Numbered from the stretch's first letter, positions 1 to 9,538 are shown. The stretch is DNA of 64,000 nt from Desulfocicer vacuolatum DSM 3385 (GCF_900176365.1 NZ_FWXY01000006.1:173337-237336), one strand, 5' to 3'. Made by a program: numbers and translations. The notes: generated by a model not told the origin, from the letters alone.

Positions 1-1494
1 ACGGGCAAGGTTTTTTTTGCAAAATGCAATGAGGGCTTCAGGTTCAGTTTTCGCACCTGCCTGGGTGACCACAAATGCCTTGGGCACTTCCCCCCATTTG
101 GGATCAGGTACCGGAATCACTGCCACTTCAAGCACATCAGGGTGGTTGTAAAGGGTGTTTTCTATTTCAACGGTGGAGATGTTTTCGCCACCGCTGATAA
201 TGATATCTTTTTTCCGATCCATGATCTGGATATAATTGTCCGGATGCATCACCGCAAGGTCCCCGCTGTGGAACCAGCCCCCCCGGAAGGCTTCTTCTGT
301 GGCATCGGGGTCTTTATAGTATCCAAGCATGACATTGTTGCCCCGCATGACAATTTCGCCCATGGTTTTTCCATCCCGGGGAACCGGTTCCATGGTGGCT
401 GAATCCACCACATCCATGTATTTGGCAACGATCATGGGCACCCCTTGACGGGCCTTTAGCTGGGCTTTTTCCATGGAGGGAAGTTCATCCCATTTGGTTT
501 GCCATTGGCAGACACTGTGGGGGCCAAACACTTCTGTGAGGCCGTAGGTCTGCATGATGGTGGCGCCGATGCCTTCCATGTTCTGGATGATGGCCGGGGC
601 CGGGGGGGCTCCTGCTGTCATGATTTCCAAACCATCTTCCAGGGTTAAATTATTCTCCTTGGCATACACAGACATGCCAATAAGAATGGTGGGGGCCGCG
701 CATAAATGGGTGACCCCTTCTGATTGGATGATTTCATAAATTTCCTGGGGAATTACCTTGCGCAGACAGACGTGGGTGGCACCCATGGCAGTGATGCCCC
801 AGGTAAAACACCAGCCATTGCAGTGAAACATGGGAAGGGTCCACAAATAGAGGGATTCCGGTCTGATTTTAAATTCCAGAAGTTCACCCAGGGCATTCAT
901 GTACGCGCCGCGATGGTGGTACATGACTCCCTTGGGTTTTCCCGTGGTACCGCTGGTGTAGTTGATGGTAATGACATCCCTTTCATCGGTGATGTCAATG
1001 TCCAGGGGGGCATCTGAGCCTGTGGTAAGAAATGTTTCGTAATCCGGCCCGTCCAGAGGGATATTGTCATCCACATCGCAGATATTGACATAGGTTTTCA
1101 CCTTGGGCAGTGACGATTGAATGGAGGCCACCATTTCTCCGAATTCATTGTCAACGAAAATGGCCTTTGCATCGGAATGATCAACTATATATGATACTTC
1201 AGGGGCAGAAAGTCTGATATTAACGCTCACCAGTGCCGCCCCAATCATGGGGACGGCAAAATGGGCTTCCAGCATGGGGGGGGTGTTGGGACAGATAAAA
1301 GCTACCTTATCCCCTTTGCCGATGTTGTTCTTTTTCAAGGCACTGGCCAGACGAAACACCCTTTTCTGAAATTCCAGATAAGTATAGCGCTGTTCTCCGT
1401 ATATGACAGCTAACTTGTCTGGAAAAACTTCAGCACTTCTGTTGAGAAATTTGACGGGGCTGAGCAGATCAAGATTTACGTTTTGTTCAGGCAT
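1..1494 (-). CDS. AMP-dependent acyl-CoA synthetase (3' end outside window)
   Basis: The reading frame starts at an ATG at 1494, preceded on the minus strand by a GGGAC ribosome-binding site, and stays open to the window edge, giving 498 codons without the C-terminus. It carries the adenylate-forming signature TSGTTGKPKG near residue 180 and the YGLTE motif near residue 318, both diagnostic of acyl-CoA ligases, which activate a carboxylic acid to acyl-AMP and then acyl-CoA. Family members are about 520-560 residues, so only the last few dozen residues are missing. The N-terminal part (PEQNVNLDLLSPVKFLNRSA) resembles the medium/long-chain fatty acid or dimethylsulfoniopropionate-type ligases common in sulfate reducers. 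Substrate cannot be told from sequence alone. Confidence 0.93.
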   Translation of the reverse strand, partial: MPEQNVNLDLLSPVKFLNRSAEVFPDKLAVIYGEQRYTYLEFQKRVFRLASALKKNNIGKGDKVAFICPNTPPMLEAHFAVPMIGAALVSVNIRLSAPEVSYIVDHSDAKAIFVDNEFGEMVASIQSSLPKVKTYVNICDVDDNIPLDGPDYETFLTTGSDAPLDIDITDERDVITINYTSGTTGKPKGVMYHHRGAYMNALGELLEFKIRPESLYLWTLPMFHCNGWCFTWGITAMGATHVCLRKVIPQEIYEIIQSEGVTHLCAAPTILIGMSVYAKENNLTLEDGLEIMTAGAPPAPAIIQNMEGIGATIMQTYGLTEVFGPHSVCQWQTKWDELPSMEKAQLKARQGVPMIVAKYMDVVDSATMEPVPRDGKTMGEIVMRGNNVMLGYYKDPDATEEAFRGGWFHSGDLAVMHPDNYIQIMDRKKDIIISGGENISTVEIENTLYNHPDVLEVAVIPVPDPKWGEVPKAFVVTQAGAKTEPEALIAFCKKNLAR

Positions 1495-2093
1495 GTTTTT
1501 GTCCCTTTTTCTGGGGCGATTTCAATTTTGCAGCACCGGTTATCCAGGTATCTGAACCGGAATGCCACCTGTTGGAATCGCGATCCTTGTTGTGGTTGAG
1601 GTGCAATGACTCAAAACTTCAGGCCTGTCTGTTTTTTATTAGAAAATAAAACTTTTGGCCAATCTCAGCAGAGCCCCACCGAGGGGCAATAGGAACCGGC
1701 CAATTGGGCCGTATACGGTTCCGGGCACATTGCTCCTCGGGGGGGCGGCATGATGGCATTTTCAATATTCGTTGTGTCCGGCAGGACATGTCCGTTATAA
1801 CGAAAATACTGTGATGTACGATTTCTGTGATGGGGCGTTGGCTAAATTTTCTGGATTTCCATTGCCATGGACAGGTCAAACAAGCTCACTGGACCTCAGC
1901 TAATAAATTCAATTTTTTTTGAACGTTTTTATATCTAACAACAGGATGCAATGGTTTCAATCGGTTATTGTCCGGTATTTTAACTGGTGGAGATCTGACG
2001 GGTCATAGGTGCTTAACCTACTTTTGGATGCAGGGGAGTGGGGGATGGGTTGTGGGCTGGGCATTGGGGTATGAGTAGCCTCGGTTACGGCCC
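1495..2093. other. intergenic region with degenerate type A repeat
   Basis: About 600 bases separate the acyl-CoA synthetase from the response regulator. I see no convincing gene. An 86-codon minus-strand frame here (1619-1879) runs through a degenerate repeat and has no ribosome-binding site. The stretch 2030-2080 is G-rich and of low complexity. Confidence 0.6.
1664..1800 (+). repeat. type A hairpin repeat, degenerate copy
   Basis: It matches the dispersed type A element over CAATAGGAACCGG, the central GTTCCGG arm and the right tail (TTGTGT...CAGGACATG), but both the loop and the stem have drifted: the outer stem reads GAGGGGCAAT against ATTGCTCCTC. It is the oldest-looking plus-strand copy. 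Confidence 0.75.
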
Positions 2094-2762
2094 CTATTTT
2101 TTAATTTTACCGGACCAGTGGACGGCAAATTTCACAAGCTCTGTGTAGTGCTTGAGATGAAATTTTTCTTTAATATTTTCACGATGGCTGCCAACGGTTT
2201 TGATGCTTAAGTTGAGACGCTGGGCGATTTCCCGGGATTCGAGACCGTCTCCTATGAGCCGGAAAACTTCAAGTTCCCTGTTGGTTAATATATCCAGGGA
2301 CAACTTGGTGTCGGGCTTTCTGGCAGATACCAGACGGTTAAATACTTTATTTTTAATCTGGGGGCTGGCATAGATATCCCCGGACAACACCTGACGGATG
2401 GCACTGACAACCTGTTCAATGGCCCTTTGTTTCATGATATATCCCCGGGCACCGGCAATCAGGGCTCTTTCTGCATACAAAGATTCATCATACATGGAAA
2501 GCATCAGCACCGGCAGGTTCGGATATTCCCTGGCAATGGTTTCCAGCAGATCAATGCCGTTGCTCTCCCTTAATGAAATATCAAGAATCACCAGATCCGG
2601 CTGTTTTTTTTGGATGGCACCCCATGCACCGGCTGCGGTATCTTCACTGGCACACACCTCCAGGTCCGGCTCCTTGTTGATCAGCTCTGCCATGCCAAGG
2701 CAGAAGATGGGATGATCATCCACAATCATGATGGTAACGCCCTCTTTTAAGCGGGAATTCAT
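2094..2762 (-). CDS. NarL/FixJ-family response regulator
   Basis: 222 residues. An N-terminal receiver domain has the acidic pair D15-D16, a phosphoacceptor Asp at about residue 61 (VILDIS) and the conserved Lys in YIMKQ. A C-terminal LuxR-type helix-turn-helix occupies roughly residues 150-215 (TNRELEVFRLIGDGLESREI). The start at 2762 has a good AGGAGG site nine bases upstream. It lies directly downstream of the sensor kinase at 2840-5155, whose HisKA_3 domain is the usual partner of this regulator class, so the two very probably form a two-component system. It is one of only three genes in the window ending in TAG; the frame after TAG closes two codons later, so no read-through product is expected. 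Confidence 0.95.
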   Translation of the reverse strand: MNSRLKEGVTIMIVDDHPIFCLGMAELINKEPDLEVCASEDTAAGAWGAIQKKQPDLVILDISLRESNGIDLLETIAREYPNLPVLMLSMYDESLYAERALIAGARGYIMKQRAIEQVVSAIRQVLSGDIYASPQIKNKVFNRLVSARKPDTKLSLDILTNRELEVFRLIGDGLESREIAQRLNLSIKTVGSHRENIKEKFHLKHYTELVKFAVHWSGKIKK

Positions 2763-2839
2763 GGAACAAGATCCTCCTGTTATTCTTGGATAATGGATAC
2801 CTTATAGTAAATATGGGGCACTGCCAAACATTTACATTA

Positions 2840-5155
2840 TCAAACCGAATATTTATATTTTATACATACTTTGATTTTAGACCCGCCGGGGGTTGTTTTA
2901 ATTTCAAATCCCCCATCAATTATTTTTGCCCTGTATGCCATGATCTGCAACCCTATTCCCTTTGTGGGGCCGGTGGTTTTTATCCACTTGCCGTTGTCTT
3001 CAATCCATAAATGCACAAATCCGTTTTTTTTGAACAATGAAATTTCAATGCAGTTGCCGCCGGAGTGTTTCACCGCATTGTTCACCGCCTCCCTTGCAAT
3101 GTGGTAAAGGTGGGTTGCCACGTTGTTATCTTCACATATCACGGTTTCACTGGTTTTAAAGCCAATTTTTATCCCCGGTGTATATTTAAAGGTATTTACG
3201 ATCTGTTCCAGTGCATTCTGAAGCCCATGGGCCACCAGGTGGACTGGGCACAGCCCCCTTGCCATGGTCTGGGTTTTGGAGATGGCATCTTCCATGAGCA
3301 TTACGATCTTTTCGGCAAGGGCCGCAGAGCCGTGGGATTGTTGGGCCAGGTCATTTTTCACCACCGTGGCCAACCCTGCCACCCCGATGAGATGGGGACA
3401 AAGGTCATCGTGAAGATCTTGTCCTATTTTTTGACGCTCCCGGTCACCGGCATGGAGCAGTTGTTTTTCCAGTTGTTTGGACTTGGTGATGTCCCGGTGT
3501 ATGATGATGCTGCCGGAAAGATCTCCGTTGCGATCCCGGGTGGGGGCCCCGCTGATGCTGACATAAACTGTTTGACCGTCCTTTGCATACCGTCGGGTTT
3601 CAATATTATTAATGGCCCGGCCTGCAATGATTTCATTGATCATCATCTGGGTTTCACTCCAATTGTCCTCTGGAACAAAATGGTCCATTCTCAATCCGAT
3701 GCACTCCTCCAGGGGCCATCCAAAAACCTTTGTAAAAACAGGATTAATGTAAAGGACATCCCCCTCTTTGTTATAGGTGATAATGGGGTCCGGGGCTGCT
3801 TCCATGAGCAGGAAATATCTTTGCTGACTCTCTTTCTGGGCTTCCTGGGCCATGCGTCGCTCCTTTATTTGATTCTGGAGATTGTCATGGTAGGTTTCCA
3901 GCTGTTCCATGGAGCGGTTGAAATAACTGGTCAGTTGTCCGATTTCATCGGTGGATTCGGTGACCATGCGTACACTGAAATCTCCTCCACGGACACTTTC
4001 AAACCGTTCCATAAGTTCATAAAGGGGCGTGGTAATGGATGCGCAGATTTTAAAAATGATGGGAAGCATGAGCATGAGAAAGGCGAAAAAGATGCCAAAA
4101 ATGCAGTTGCGCAGGGTTTCAAGGGGACGGTAAAATTCTTTTAAATAGCAGGAGGACGCCACAAACCATTGATATTCAGGAATATAGTTGAATATCACCA
4201 GCTTTTGCCTGGCAACGGATTCATCGAGATTTTTCCAATAGTAAATTAATTTACCCTTTTTCTTTTCCTTCATATACTCAAAGCATTCATTGGAAAGCTC
4301 TTTGGTGTTAAGGATGTTAATGTCCTGGAGCTTGGGATGAATAATGGCATTGCCAAGATTATCAATAACAAAAGAGTACCCGGTTTCCCCGAATTTAAGG
4401 GACAGAATACTTTTCTGGAAATCATCCACATTGATCAACTTGTTAAATTCCGTTCGGTAGGCGGTGACGGAGATAATCCAGTCCCAGGGCTCAAAGTAAA
4501 CCATGTAAAGGGCCTTTGGTCGGGAGTTCGTTTCTCCGGGATTTTTCCAGTCATATTCAAGATACCCCCGGGGGGATGTCATCTGCCGGGTCACAAATGC
4601 ATGGTGGGCCACATTGGCACCAAGCAGGGCCGTTCTGGGGTGGGTGAGTACCGTGCCCGTGCTGTCAACACAATAGATATATCCCGAGGTACCAATGGTC
4701 TGACTTAGAAGTATCTTGGCTGCCTTTTTCTTTGCCTGGGATGTGCTCAGGGTGTTTTCAAGGGTCTGGCGGTATATATTGGCAATGATTTCCTTATTTT
4801 TTTCCGCCACGGCCCGCAAATAATTTTTTATGGAAACCGTTGCAGAGGTTTTCACCATGCTGTGAATCATCTGGGTGGTGTTGTTTAGTTCACTTTCAAT
4901 GTTTTCTTCAATATTCTTTTTAAGAAAAAAATACACCACAAGGCAGCACAGGAGCATGAACAAAAAGAAGATTGTGGAAAAACTGATTAGAAATTTATAA
5001 CGGATTTTAAGGGATATGAATATTTTTTTCAGGCGTTGAAACCATTGATCGGTGATGATGCCCCCTTTCCCATGGTGGATATGAATGCCCACACACAGTT
5101 TCTTGTAACATACATGGCTGTGAAAACCAGCCAAAACGGAAATTGAAACTCTCAT
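2840..5155 (-). CDS. membrane sensor histidine kinase (Cache-HAMP-PAS-HisKA_3)
   Basis: Up to 771 codons. After a short cytoplasmic leader come a transmembrane helix (about residues 55-78), a long extracytoplasmic dCache-type sensor region (to about 345) with repeated 'sGYiyvvD'-like motifs, a second transmembrane helix, HAMP, PAS, and a HisKA_3/HATPase_c kinase with phosphoacceptor His in QDLHDDLCPHL and the N-box EAVNNAVKHSGG. The start is uncertain: the first 30 or so codons overlap repeat-like sequence also found at 9520-9545 (CAGCCATGTATGTTA), so translation probably begins downstream, perhaps at a GTG near 5088 or a non-AUG codon after an AAAGGGGG run. It is followed by its likely cognate regulator at 2094-2762. 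Small anionic ligands such as carboxylates are typical for Cache sensors; the actual ligand is unknown. Confidence 0.9.
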   Translation of the reverse strand: MRVSISVLAGFHSHVCYKKLCVGIHIHHGKGGIITDQWFQRLKKIFISLKIRYKFLISFSTIFFLFMLLCCLVVYFFLKKNIEENIESELNNTTQMIHSMVKTSATVSIKNYLRAVAEKNKEIIANIYRQTLENTLSTSQAKKKAAKILLSQTIGTSGYIYCVDSTGTVLTHPRTALLGANVAHHAFVTRQMTSPRGYLEYDWKNPGETNSRPKALYMVYFEPWDWIISVTAYRTEFNKLINVDDFQKSILSLKFGETGYSFVIDNLGNAIIHPKLQDINILNTKELSNECFEYMKEKKKGKLIYYWKNLDESVARQKLVIFNYIPEYQWFVASSCYLKEFYRPLETLRNCIFGIFFAFLMLMLPIIFKICASITTPLYELMERFESVRGGDFSVRMVTESTDEIGQLTSYFNRSMEQLETYHDNLQNQIKERRMAQEAQKESQQRYFLLMEAAPDPIITYNKEGDVLYINPVFTKVFGWPLEECIGLRMDHFVPEDNWSETQMMINEIIAGRAINNIETRRYAKDGQTVYVSISGAPTRDRNGDLSGSIIIHRDITKSKQLEKQLLHAGDRERQKIGQDLHDDLCPHLIGVAGLATVVKNDLAQQSHGSAALAEKIVMLMEDAISKTQTMARGLCPVHLVAHGLQNALEQIVNTFKYTPGIKIGFKTSETVICEDNNVATHLYHIAREAVNNAVKHSGGNCIEISLFKKNGFVHLWIEDNGKWIKTTGPTKGIGLQIMAYRAKIIDGGFEIKTTPGGSKIKVCIKYKYSV

Positions 5156-5265
5156 GGTTCCATATTGTGGGACAGAGTTTCATCAAAATTGCCACGATCA
5201 GATTTTGTTTTGATTCGGGACTGCACAACAAAGATTTAAAAAATATCAGATCTAACATGATTTTT

Positions 5266-5362
5266 TTATAGAACTGCCACGGGCAGAGCGTATTCTGGTC
5301 CGGCTCTGCCCACAACAAAGCTTGAAATATTTCCACAGATTTGCGGAGTGTTTCATATAAAA
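5266..5362 (-). repeat. type B hairpin repeat
   Basis: A minus-strand copy of the ~95-bp type B element: it starts TTTCATATAAAA, has an imperfect AAATA stem, TTGTTGTGGGCAGAG, and a GGGCAGAG/CTCTGCCC hairpin, and ends GTGGCAGTT. It lies in the presumed leader of the sensor kinase. Confidence 0.85.
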
Positions 5363-5443
5363 CGATCATGTCCTGAGAGACTGAAAATGGTGTTGTGCCG
5401 TGCCCGGGGAACTCCTGAAAGAGCCCTCGAGCGGAAAAATTAA

Positions 5444-6886
5444 TTACTGGTTCTGGTAAAGAAGGTTGCCTTTACTGTCTTTAATGTCAACGCTGATAAC
5501 CGGCTTGCCGTCCAGGCAATGGGTGGCGCAGCTGATTCAGGGGTCATAGGCGCGCACCGCCATCTCTATTTTGTTCAGTGAGCCTTCATCATATTCGCCT
5601 TTTTTGATGAGAAGTCTGGCTGCCTGGTTAACGCTCATGTTGATGGGGCCAAGGTTGTGGGTGGTTCCCACAATCATGTTGGCCCGGGTGATGAGACCGT
5701 TGTCATCGGTGGAATAATCATGGATCAACGTGCCCCGGGGGGCCTCCACACAGCCCACACCCCGTCCGGCTTTGGGCTCTGTTTTGGCCCTTACATTGGG
5801 ATCTGTGATGTCCGGGTGTTCCAGGATCTCAATGGCCCGCTCACAGGCATAGATCTCTTCAATGAGTCTTGCATAGTGATAGAGCAGGGTGGCCTGGGCC
5901 GGTCTGCCAAACTGATCCCGAAATTCTTCCAGCTCTGCCTGGGCCCGGGGGGTGGCAATGCTGTCTGCCACATTGATGCGGGCCAGGGTGTTGGCCCGGT
6001 ACATCCCTTTGGGATTGTCCAGATCCATGGAAAAACCCTCATCCCACACCTTGGCATAGGGAAATTTCCCATAGGAGTGATCCACCACCTTTTCGGCAAT
6101 GTAATCGGCATAATCCTCCGGTGCAAATTCCACATGGGAGGTGTCCGGCTTCATGAGCCTGAGCTTACCGTGGTAAAGATTCAAGGCCCCTTCATCGTCC
6201 ACAGTACCGATGAATCCCGTGTTGATCACCCCAAGGGAGGTGATGGTATCAATGTATTTGGGGAAAATATCCTTTTTGGCAAAATCCATGGTGAACAATG
6301 CAAAATCAAGGATCTGGCGCATTTTGCCAAGTATATCTTTTCTCTCTTCCTCCAGAAGGGGCTTGGCAAATCCACCGGGTACCCCGGCCACAGGATGGAT
6401 GGTTTTTCTGGAAAATTTATCCAGAATCATTTTTGCCATCTGCCGCATTTTCACCACCTGGCCTGCCAGCTCCGGGTTGGCCTTTACAATGCCGATGACA
6501 TTGCGAACGGCATAGTCACTGTCCGGTCCGATGACAAAATCTGCAGCTGCCAGAAAAAAGAAGTGCAGCAGCTTGTCTTCGGCATGGGAAATGGTCTGCA
6601 TCAGTTCCCGCAGTTTGTGGCCCGTGGGGGTGGGGGTAACCCCGAAACAGCCGTCCACAGCCTTGTTGGAGGCCAGGTGATGCATCCAGGGACAGATGCC
6701 GCAGATGCGGTTCACAATGCGGGGAAGCTCTTCTGCCGGTTTTCCCTCCACAAATTTTTCAAATCCCCTCAGGGACATTATATTTACCCTGGCATCGGCC
6801 ACATCGCCCTGGTCATCCAGTTCAATGCTGATGGATGCATGTCCTTCAATGCGGGTGACAGGTTGTATATTGATCACTTTACCCAT
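5444..6886 (-). CDS. mvhA: [NiFeSe] hydrogenase large subunit MvhA/VhuA type, selenoprotein
   Basis: 480 residues if the in-frame TGA at 5537-5539 is read as selenocysteine (U450). Reading to that TGA gives 449 residues ending AYDP; the next codons give U-ISCATHC and the frame closes at TAA 5444-5446. DPUxxCxxH is exactly the C-terminal Ni-binding motif of [NiFeSe] hydrogenases, and the N-terminal motif RICGICPWMH (about residue 60) supplies the other two Ni ligands. Unlike archaeal VhuA/VhuU, the Sec motif is on the same polypeptide. The residues after His455 would be removed by a maturation protease such as that at 13066-13584. It is the last gene of the hdrA-mvhD-frhB-mvhG-mvhA locus and starts just after mvhG with a GGAGAG site. 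It should supply electrons from H2 to the HdrA flavin-bifurcation unit. Confidence 0.95.
5505..5539 (-). promoter_or_regulatory. bacterial SECIS element of mvhA
   Basis: Downstream of the UGA, a stem TTGCC/GGCAA with loop TGGAC sits at +18 to +32, the position and size expected of a bacterial SECIS hairpin recognised by SelB. The mvhD element has its hairpin at nearly the same position. Confidence 0.75.
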
Positions 6887-6889
6887 GGA

Positions 6890-7831
6890 TCAACTCTCCT
6901 TTTTTTTAAATCCCGGGCGGAGCATGCCGTGTCCTCCGGAAAATCTCAGTAATGATACACTTTCAGGCAATGAGCCAATGTTAATGCCGTTGGATGCCAG
7001 GGCATTGAGCATGTCAAGGCGCTGGTTGCCGTTGTGTCGCACCGGGCCATAACATCCCCGGCAGGGTACCCGGGCTGAAATGCACCGGGGCAGGACCCCG
7101 TCTCCGCCGCATCCCCCCCGGGTGACAGGCCCCATGCAAAGGTAGCCCTGTTCCAAAAGGCATTGCATCTTATCCAGGGGTTCGTCGGCGCTGCCATACT
7201 CCGGTGCTTCCAGGAACCGTTTTATTTTGGTGATTTTACCCTTGCCTCCCCGGATGGTGGGGCAGGTGTCGCACACTGATTTTTCGGGAAGCTTTATTTC
7301 ATCCCCCTGCACCAGAGCCACCAGGGCCTTGAAAATGTGATCCGGATGGGGGGGGCAGCCGGGAAGATAAATATCCACCTTGATTTTTTCATCCACGGCG
7401 TGGCAGGCATCCAACAGGGCCGGGATCTCTTTGTCAGGATACCCTTTTCCATCATCGTCCGTGGTTTCCGTGTGGTAATACCGGTCCATTAAGTCTTCAT
7501 TGGTGTAGGAGTTGGAAAGGGCAGGAATACCGCCATGGGTGGCGCAGGTGCCAAGGGCGATGATGATGTTGCATTGTTCCCTCATTTTTTTGGCCACTTC
7601 CAGGTGTTCTTCATTGCGGATACTGCCGCTGATAATACCCACATCCGCCTTGGGGATATCCAGATGGGTGCCGTCCCCCAGCTGGCCGAAATATTTATTG
7701 TCCATGAGGGCGGGAAGGTGGACAATGTCCGCCACTTTCAGCACATCCAGCAGTCGCTCTCCCATGTCAATGATGGAAATTTCACACCCTGAACATGAGT
7801 TGAGCCATTCACTTGCAACTTTTACAGTCAT
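6890..7831 (-). CDS. mvhG: F420-non-reducing hydrogenase small subunit
   Basis: 313 residues. The N-terminal SCSGCEISI (C13, C16) is the proximal [4Fe-4S] cluster motif of hydrogenase small subunits; further cluster cysteines are in LGTCATHGG, LPGCPPHPD, and the C-terminal CMGPVTRGGCGG...CRGCYGP region. It transfers electrons from the Ni-Fe(Se) site in MvhA to MvhD/HdrA. The ATG at 7831 has a strong AGGAGAT site. The stop lies 3 bases before the mvhA start, so the two subunits are translationally coupled. No twin-arginine signal is present, so the enzyme is cytoplasmic. Confidence 0.95.
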   Translation of the reverse strand: MTVKVASEWLNSCSGCEISIIDMGERLLDVLKVADIVHLPALMDNKYFGQLGDGTHLDIPKADVGIISGSIRNEEHLEVAKKMREQCNIIIALGTCATHGGIPALSNSYTNEDLMDRYYHTETTDDDGKGYPDKEIPALLDACHAVDEKIKVDIYLPGCPPHPDHIFKALVALVQGDEIKLPEKSVCDTCPTIRGGKGKITKIKRFLEAPEYGSADEPLDKMQCLLEQGYLCMGPVTRGGCGGDGVLPRCISARVPCRGCYGPVRHNGNQRLDMLNALASNGINIGSLPESVSLLRFSGGHGMLRPGFKKKES

Positions 7832-7846
7832 TTTATATCTCCTGCA

Positions 7847-8965
7847 TTATATGTTCACCCGGACCGGTCGCTTTTGCATGTCGTATCTTGCATGTCTGGC
7901 TTTTTTCTTTTTCTGGGCCGAGGCGCGTCTCACGGCCTGCAGGGCCTTGGTGGCAAACTCATTGTCATCTTTGATGCTGTACTGCTCCAGGGCGTTACGA
8001 TCCCTGGCATCGGCCAGAACGGCCCGGCCAAGGGGGGTGCGACTGATCACCGTGGTCCATCCTTTTTGGGCACCAAGGCCCCCAAAGGAGATGTCTGCAA
8101 ATTCCGCAGAATAGTCCTGGCAATAGGTGCAGGCGTATCGTTTTATGGAGGACATCTGTTCCATGGAAATGGTTTTTTCTTCACCGGATTTCAGGGTGAC
8201 CAGTAAGCGGTCTTTCAGGTTTATTTTAACGGCATCCTCCCAGGAAAACCCCCCGGCCTCTGCCAGTTGTTGCCGCTCTTTTTCCCCAAAGGTGAAATTA
8301 CCCGAGCAGAACAGACCAAAGCAGAACTGGATGGCATCCGAGGGCACCAGGTTCATGGCCTGCATTTTTCTGATGGATTTAATCTGGCAGGGGGTTCCCA
8401 CCAATGCCACCCGGTTGAGTTTTTTCCTCACCATGGGGTCAAATTCCTGGATGCTTGCATAGGTCATATACTGGTCGCTGAATTGCTGCATGCCATGGGA
8501 GGTGTCAAAAAAAAGACCGGCAGAGTTGAGGATCTCTTCCCGGGTGGTGGCAAGGTGGGGTTCTCTTTGGAATTTTCCCACAGGCCGGGTGACAATGGCA
8601 CCGTCAATGCGGTTGCGATCAAAAAGATGAAGCAAAAGGGCGGTGACGGCCCCTCCATCTGTGGCGTTTTCCCTCACCGGGGCCACGGCCGCACGTACCA
8701 CAGTGGTTTCAATGACCCGGCCCATGGGTTCACTCCATGCGGCTATTCGGCGGGTATCTTCTTCAAGATCATTTATTTCCGGGCATATGGAGTAGCAGAG
8801 ACCGCATTCAATGCATTTTTCCATATCGGCATATATGGGCTTTCCGTTGCTGTCAATTTTCAATGCGCCATAGTTAATGGCGGTGCAGAATGTTGCACAG
8901 CCGCCGCAACGATGACACAGCCCTTTTTTTTGTACATCCTGGACAAGGTTGAAAAAGGTTTTCAT
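7847..8965 (-). CDS. FrhB-like coenzyme F420 hydrogenase/dehydrogenase beta-subunit family protein
   Basis: 372 residues. Two N-terminal [4Fe-4S] motifs (CHRCGGCATFC and CIECGLCYSIC) are followed by the FrhB N- and C-terminal domains, with TPCQIKSIRKM and YCQDYSAEFADISFGG marking the flavin/cluster region. In methanogens FrhB binds FAD and transfers electrons to F420. In sulfate reducers such proteins occur beside HdrA/Mvh and may use another acceptor such as NAD(P) or a ferredoxin; which one applies here cannot be read from the sequence. Its position between mvhD and mvhG, with its own AAGGAGA site, suggests it is a working subunit of the bifurcating complex. Confidence 0.9.
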   Translation of the reverse strand: MKTFFNLVQDVQKKGLCHRCGGCATFCTAINYGALKIDSNGKPIYADMEKCIECGLCYSICPEINDLEEDTRRIAAWSEPMGRVIETTVVRAAVAPVRENATDGGAVTALLLHLFDRNRIDGAIVTRPVGKFQREPHLATTREEILNSAGLFFDTSHGMQQFSDQYMTYASIQEFDPMVRKKLNRVALVGTPCQIKSIRKMQAMNLVPSDAIQFCFGLFCSGNFTFGEKERQQLAEAGGFSWEDAVKINLKDRLLVTLKSGEEKTISMEQMSSIKRYACTYCQDYSAEFADISFGGLGAQKGWTTVISRTPLGRAVLADARDRNALEQYSIKDDNEFATKALQAVRRASAQKKKKARHARYDMQKRPVRVNI

Positions 8966-8998
8966 GTTGTCTCCTTGGGTTCTGGGATCATCGTTAAT

Positions 8999-9433
8999 TT
9001 ATCTGTTCTTTGGCAATGTTGTCAACGGCAGGATCTGGGGGCCCAGCTGTTCAATGGTCTGGGTGAACTGTGTGACAAGTTTTGCAAACCGAGGGGCTTC
9101 TGCCGAGGAGACCCACTCCAGGGCAAAACGTTGGGGATCAATGCCGCTGTCTTCCAGAACAGTTCTGATCACATGGGCTCTGGCCGCTGCTTTGGTATTA
9201 CCATCCAGGTAATGACATTCGCCCAGGTGTCAGCCCATGACAATGACGCCATCTGCTCCTTTGTGAAAGGCATCTGTCACCAGATTGGGGTGGACCATGC
9301 CGGAACACATCACCCGCACCGGACGCATATTAGGAGGATATTGCAGCCGGGATACCCCTGCCAGATCGCCTCCGGCATAGGCACACCAATTACACAAAAA
9401 ACCGATAATCACCGGTTCAAAATGTCTACTCAT
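8999..9433 (-). CDS. mvhD: MvhD/VhuD, methyl-viologen-reducing hydrogenase delta subunit, selenoprotein
   Basis: 144 residues if TGA at 9230-9232 is selenocysteine (U68). The first 67 residues contain the NWCAYAGGD and RVMCSG motifs and end GVIVMG; after the TGA the frame continues HLGECHYLDGN and closes at TAA 8999-9001. Cys-containing MvhD proteins have GCHxGxCHYxxGN at this point, so Sec replaces the first Cys of the [2Fe-2S] motif, as in the known VhuD selenoproteins. It links hydrogenase to HdrA. The start has a TAAGGAAAG site. It is separated from hdrA by a type A repeat and a two-copy heptamer. Confidence 0.95.
9200..9232 (-). promoter_or_regulatory. bacterial SECIS element of mvhD
   Basis: Immediately after the UGA, a perfect 6-bp stem ATTACC/GGTAAT closes a TGGAT loop at +17 to +33. 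The loop position (+23 to +27) and its TGGAY sequence are the same as in mvhA, supporting UGA recoding rather than termination. Confidence 0.8.
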
Positions 9434-9461
9434 TGTTCTTTCCTTATTTTTTTATGAAAAA

Positions 9462-9482
9462 GTAGGTACTGGGTACTGGGTG
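9462..9482. repeat. short heptamer repeat (GGTACTG, about 2.5 copies)
   Basis: The sequence AAAAAGTAGGTACTGGGTACTGGG lies about 30-50 bases upstream of the mvhD start. The same heptamer, after the same AAAGTAG lead-in, forms a 14-copy tract at the right end of the window. Confidence 0.7.
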
Positions 9483-9538
9483 TTCACAGCAACTGCTTTT
9501 TCATTGTTCGTTGTGGCCGGTGGTTACAGCCATGTATG

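Noticed and set aside
1619..1879. 86-codon minus-strand frame in the first intergenic region
   Set aside because: It runs through a degenerate type A repeat, with no ribosome-binding site and no similarity to known proteins.
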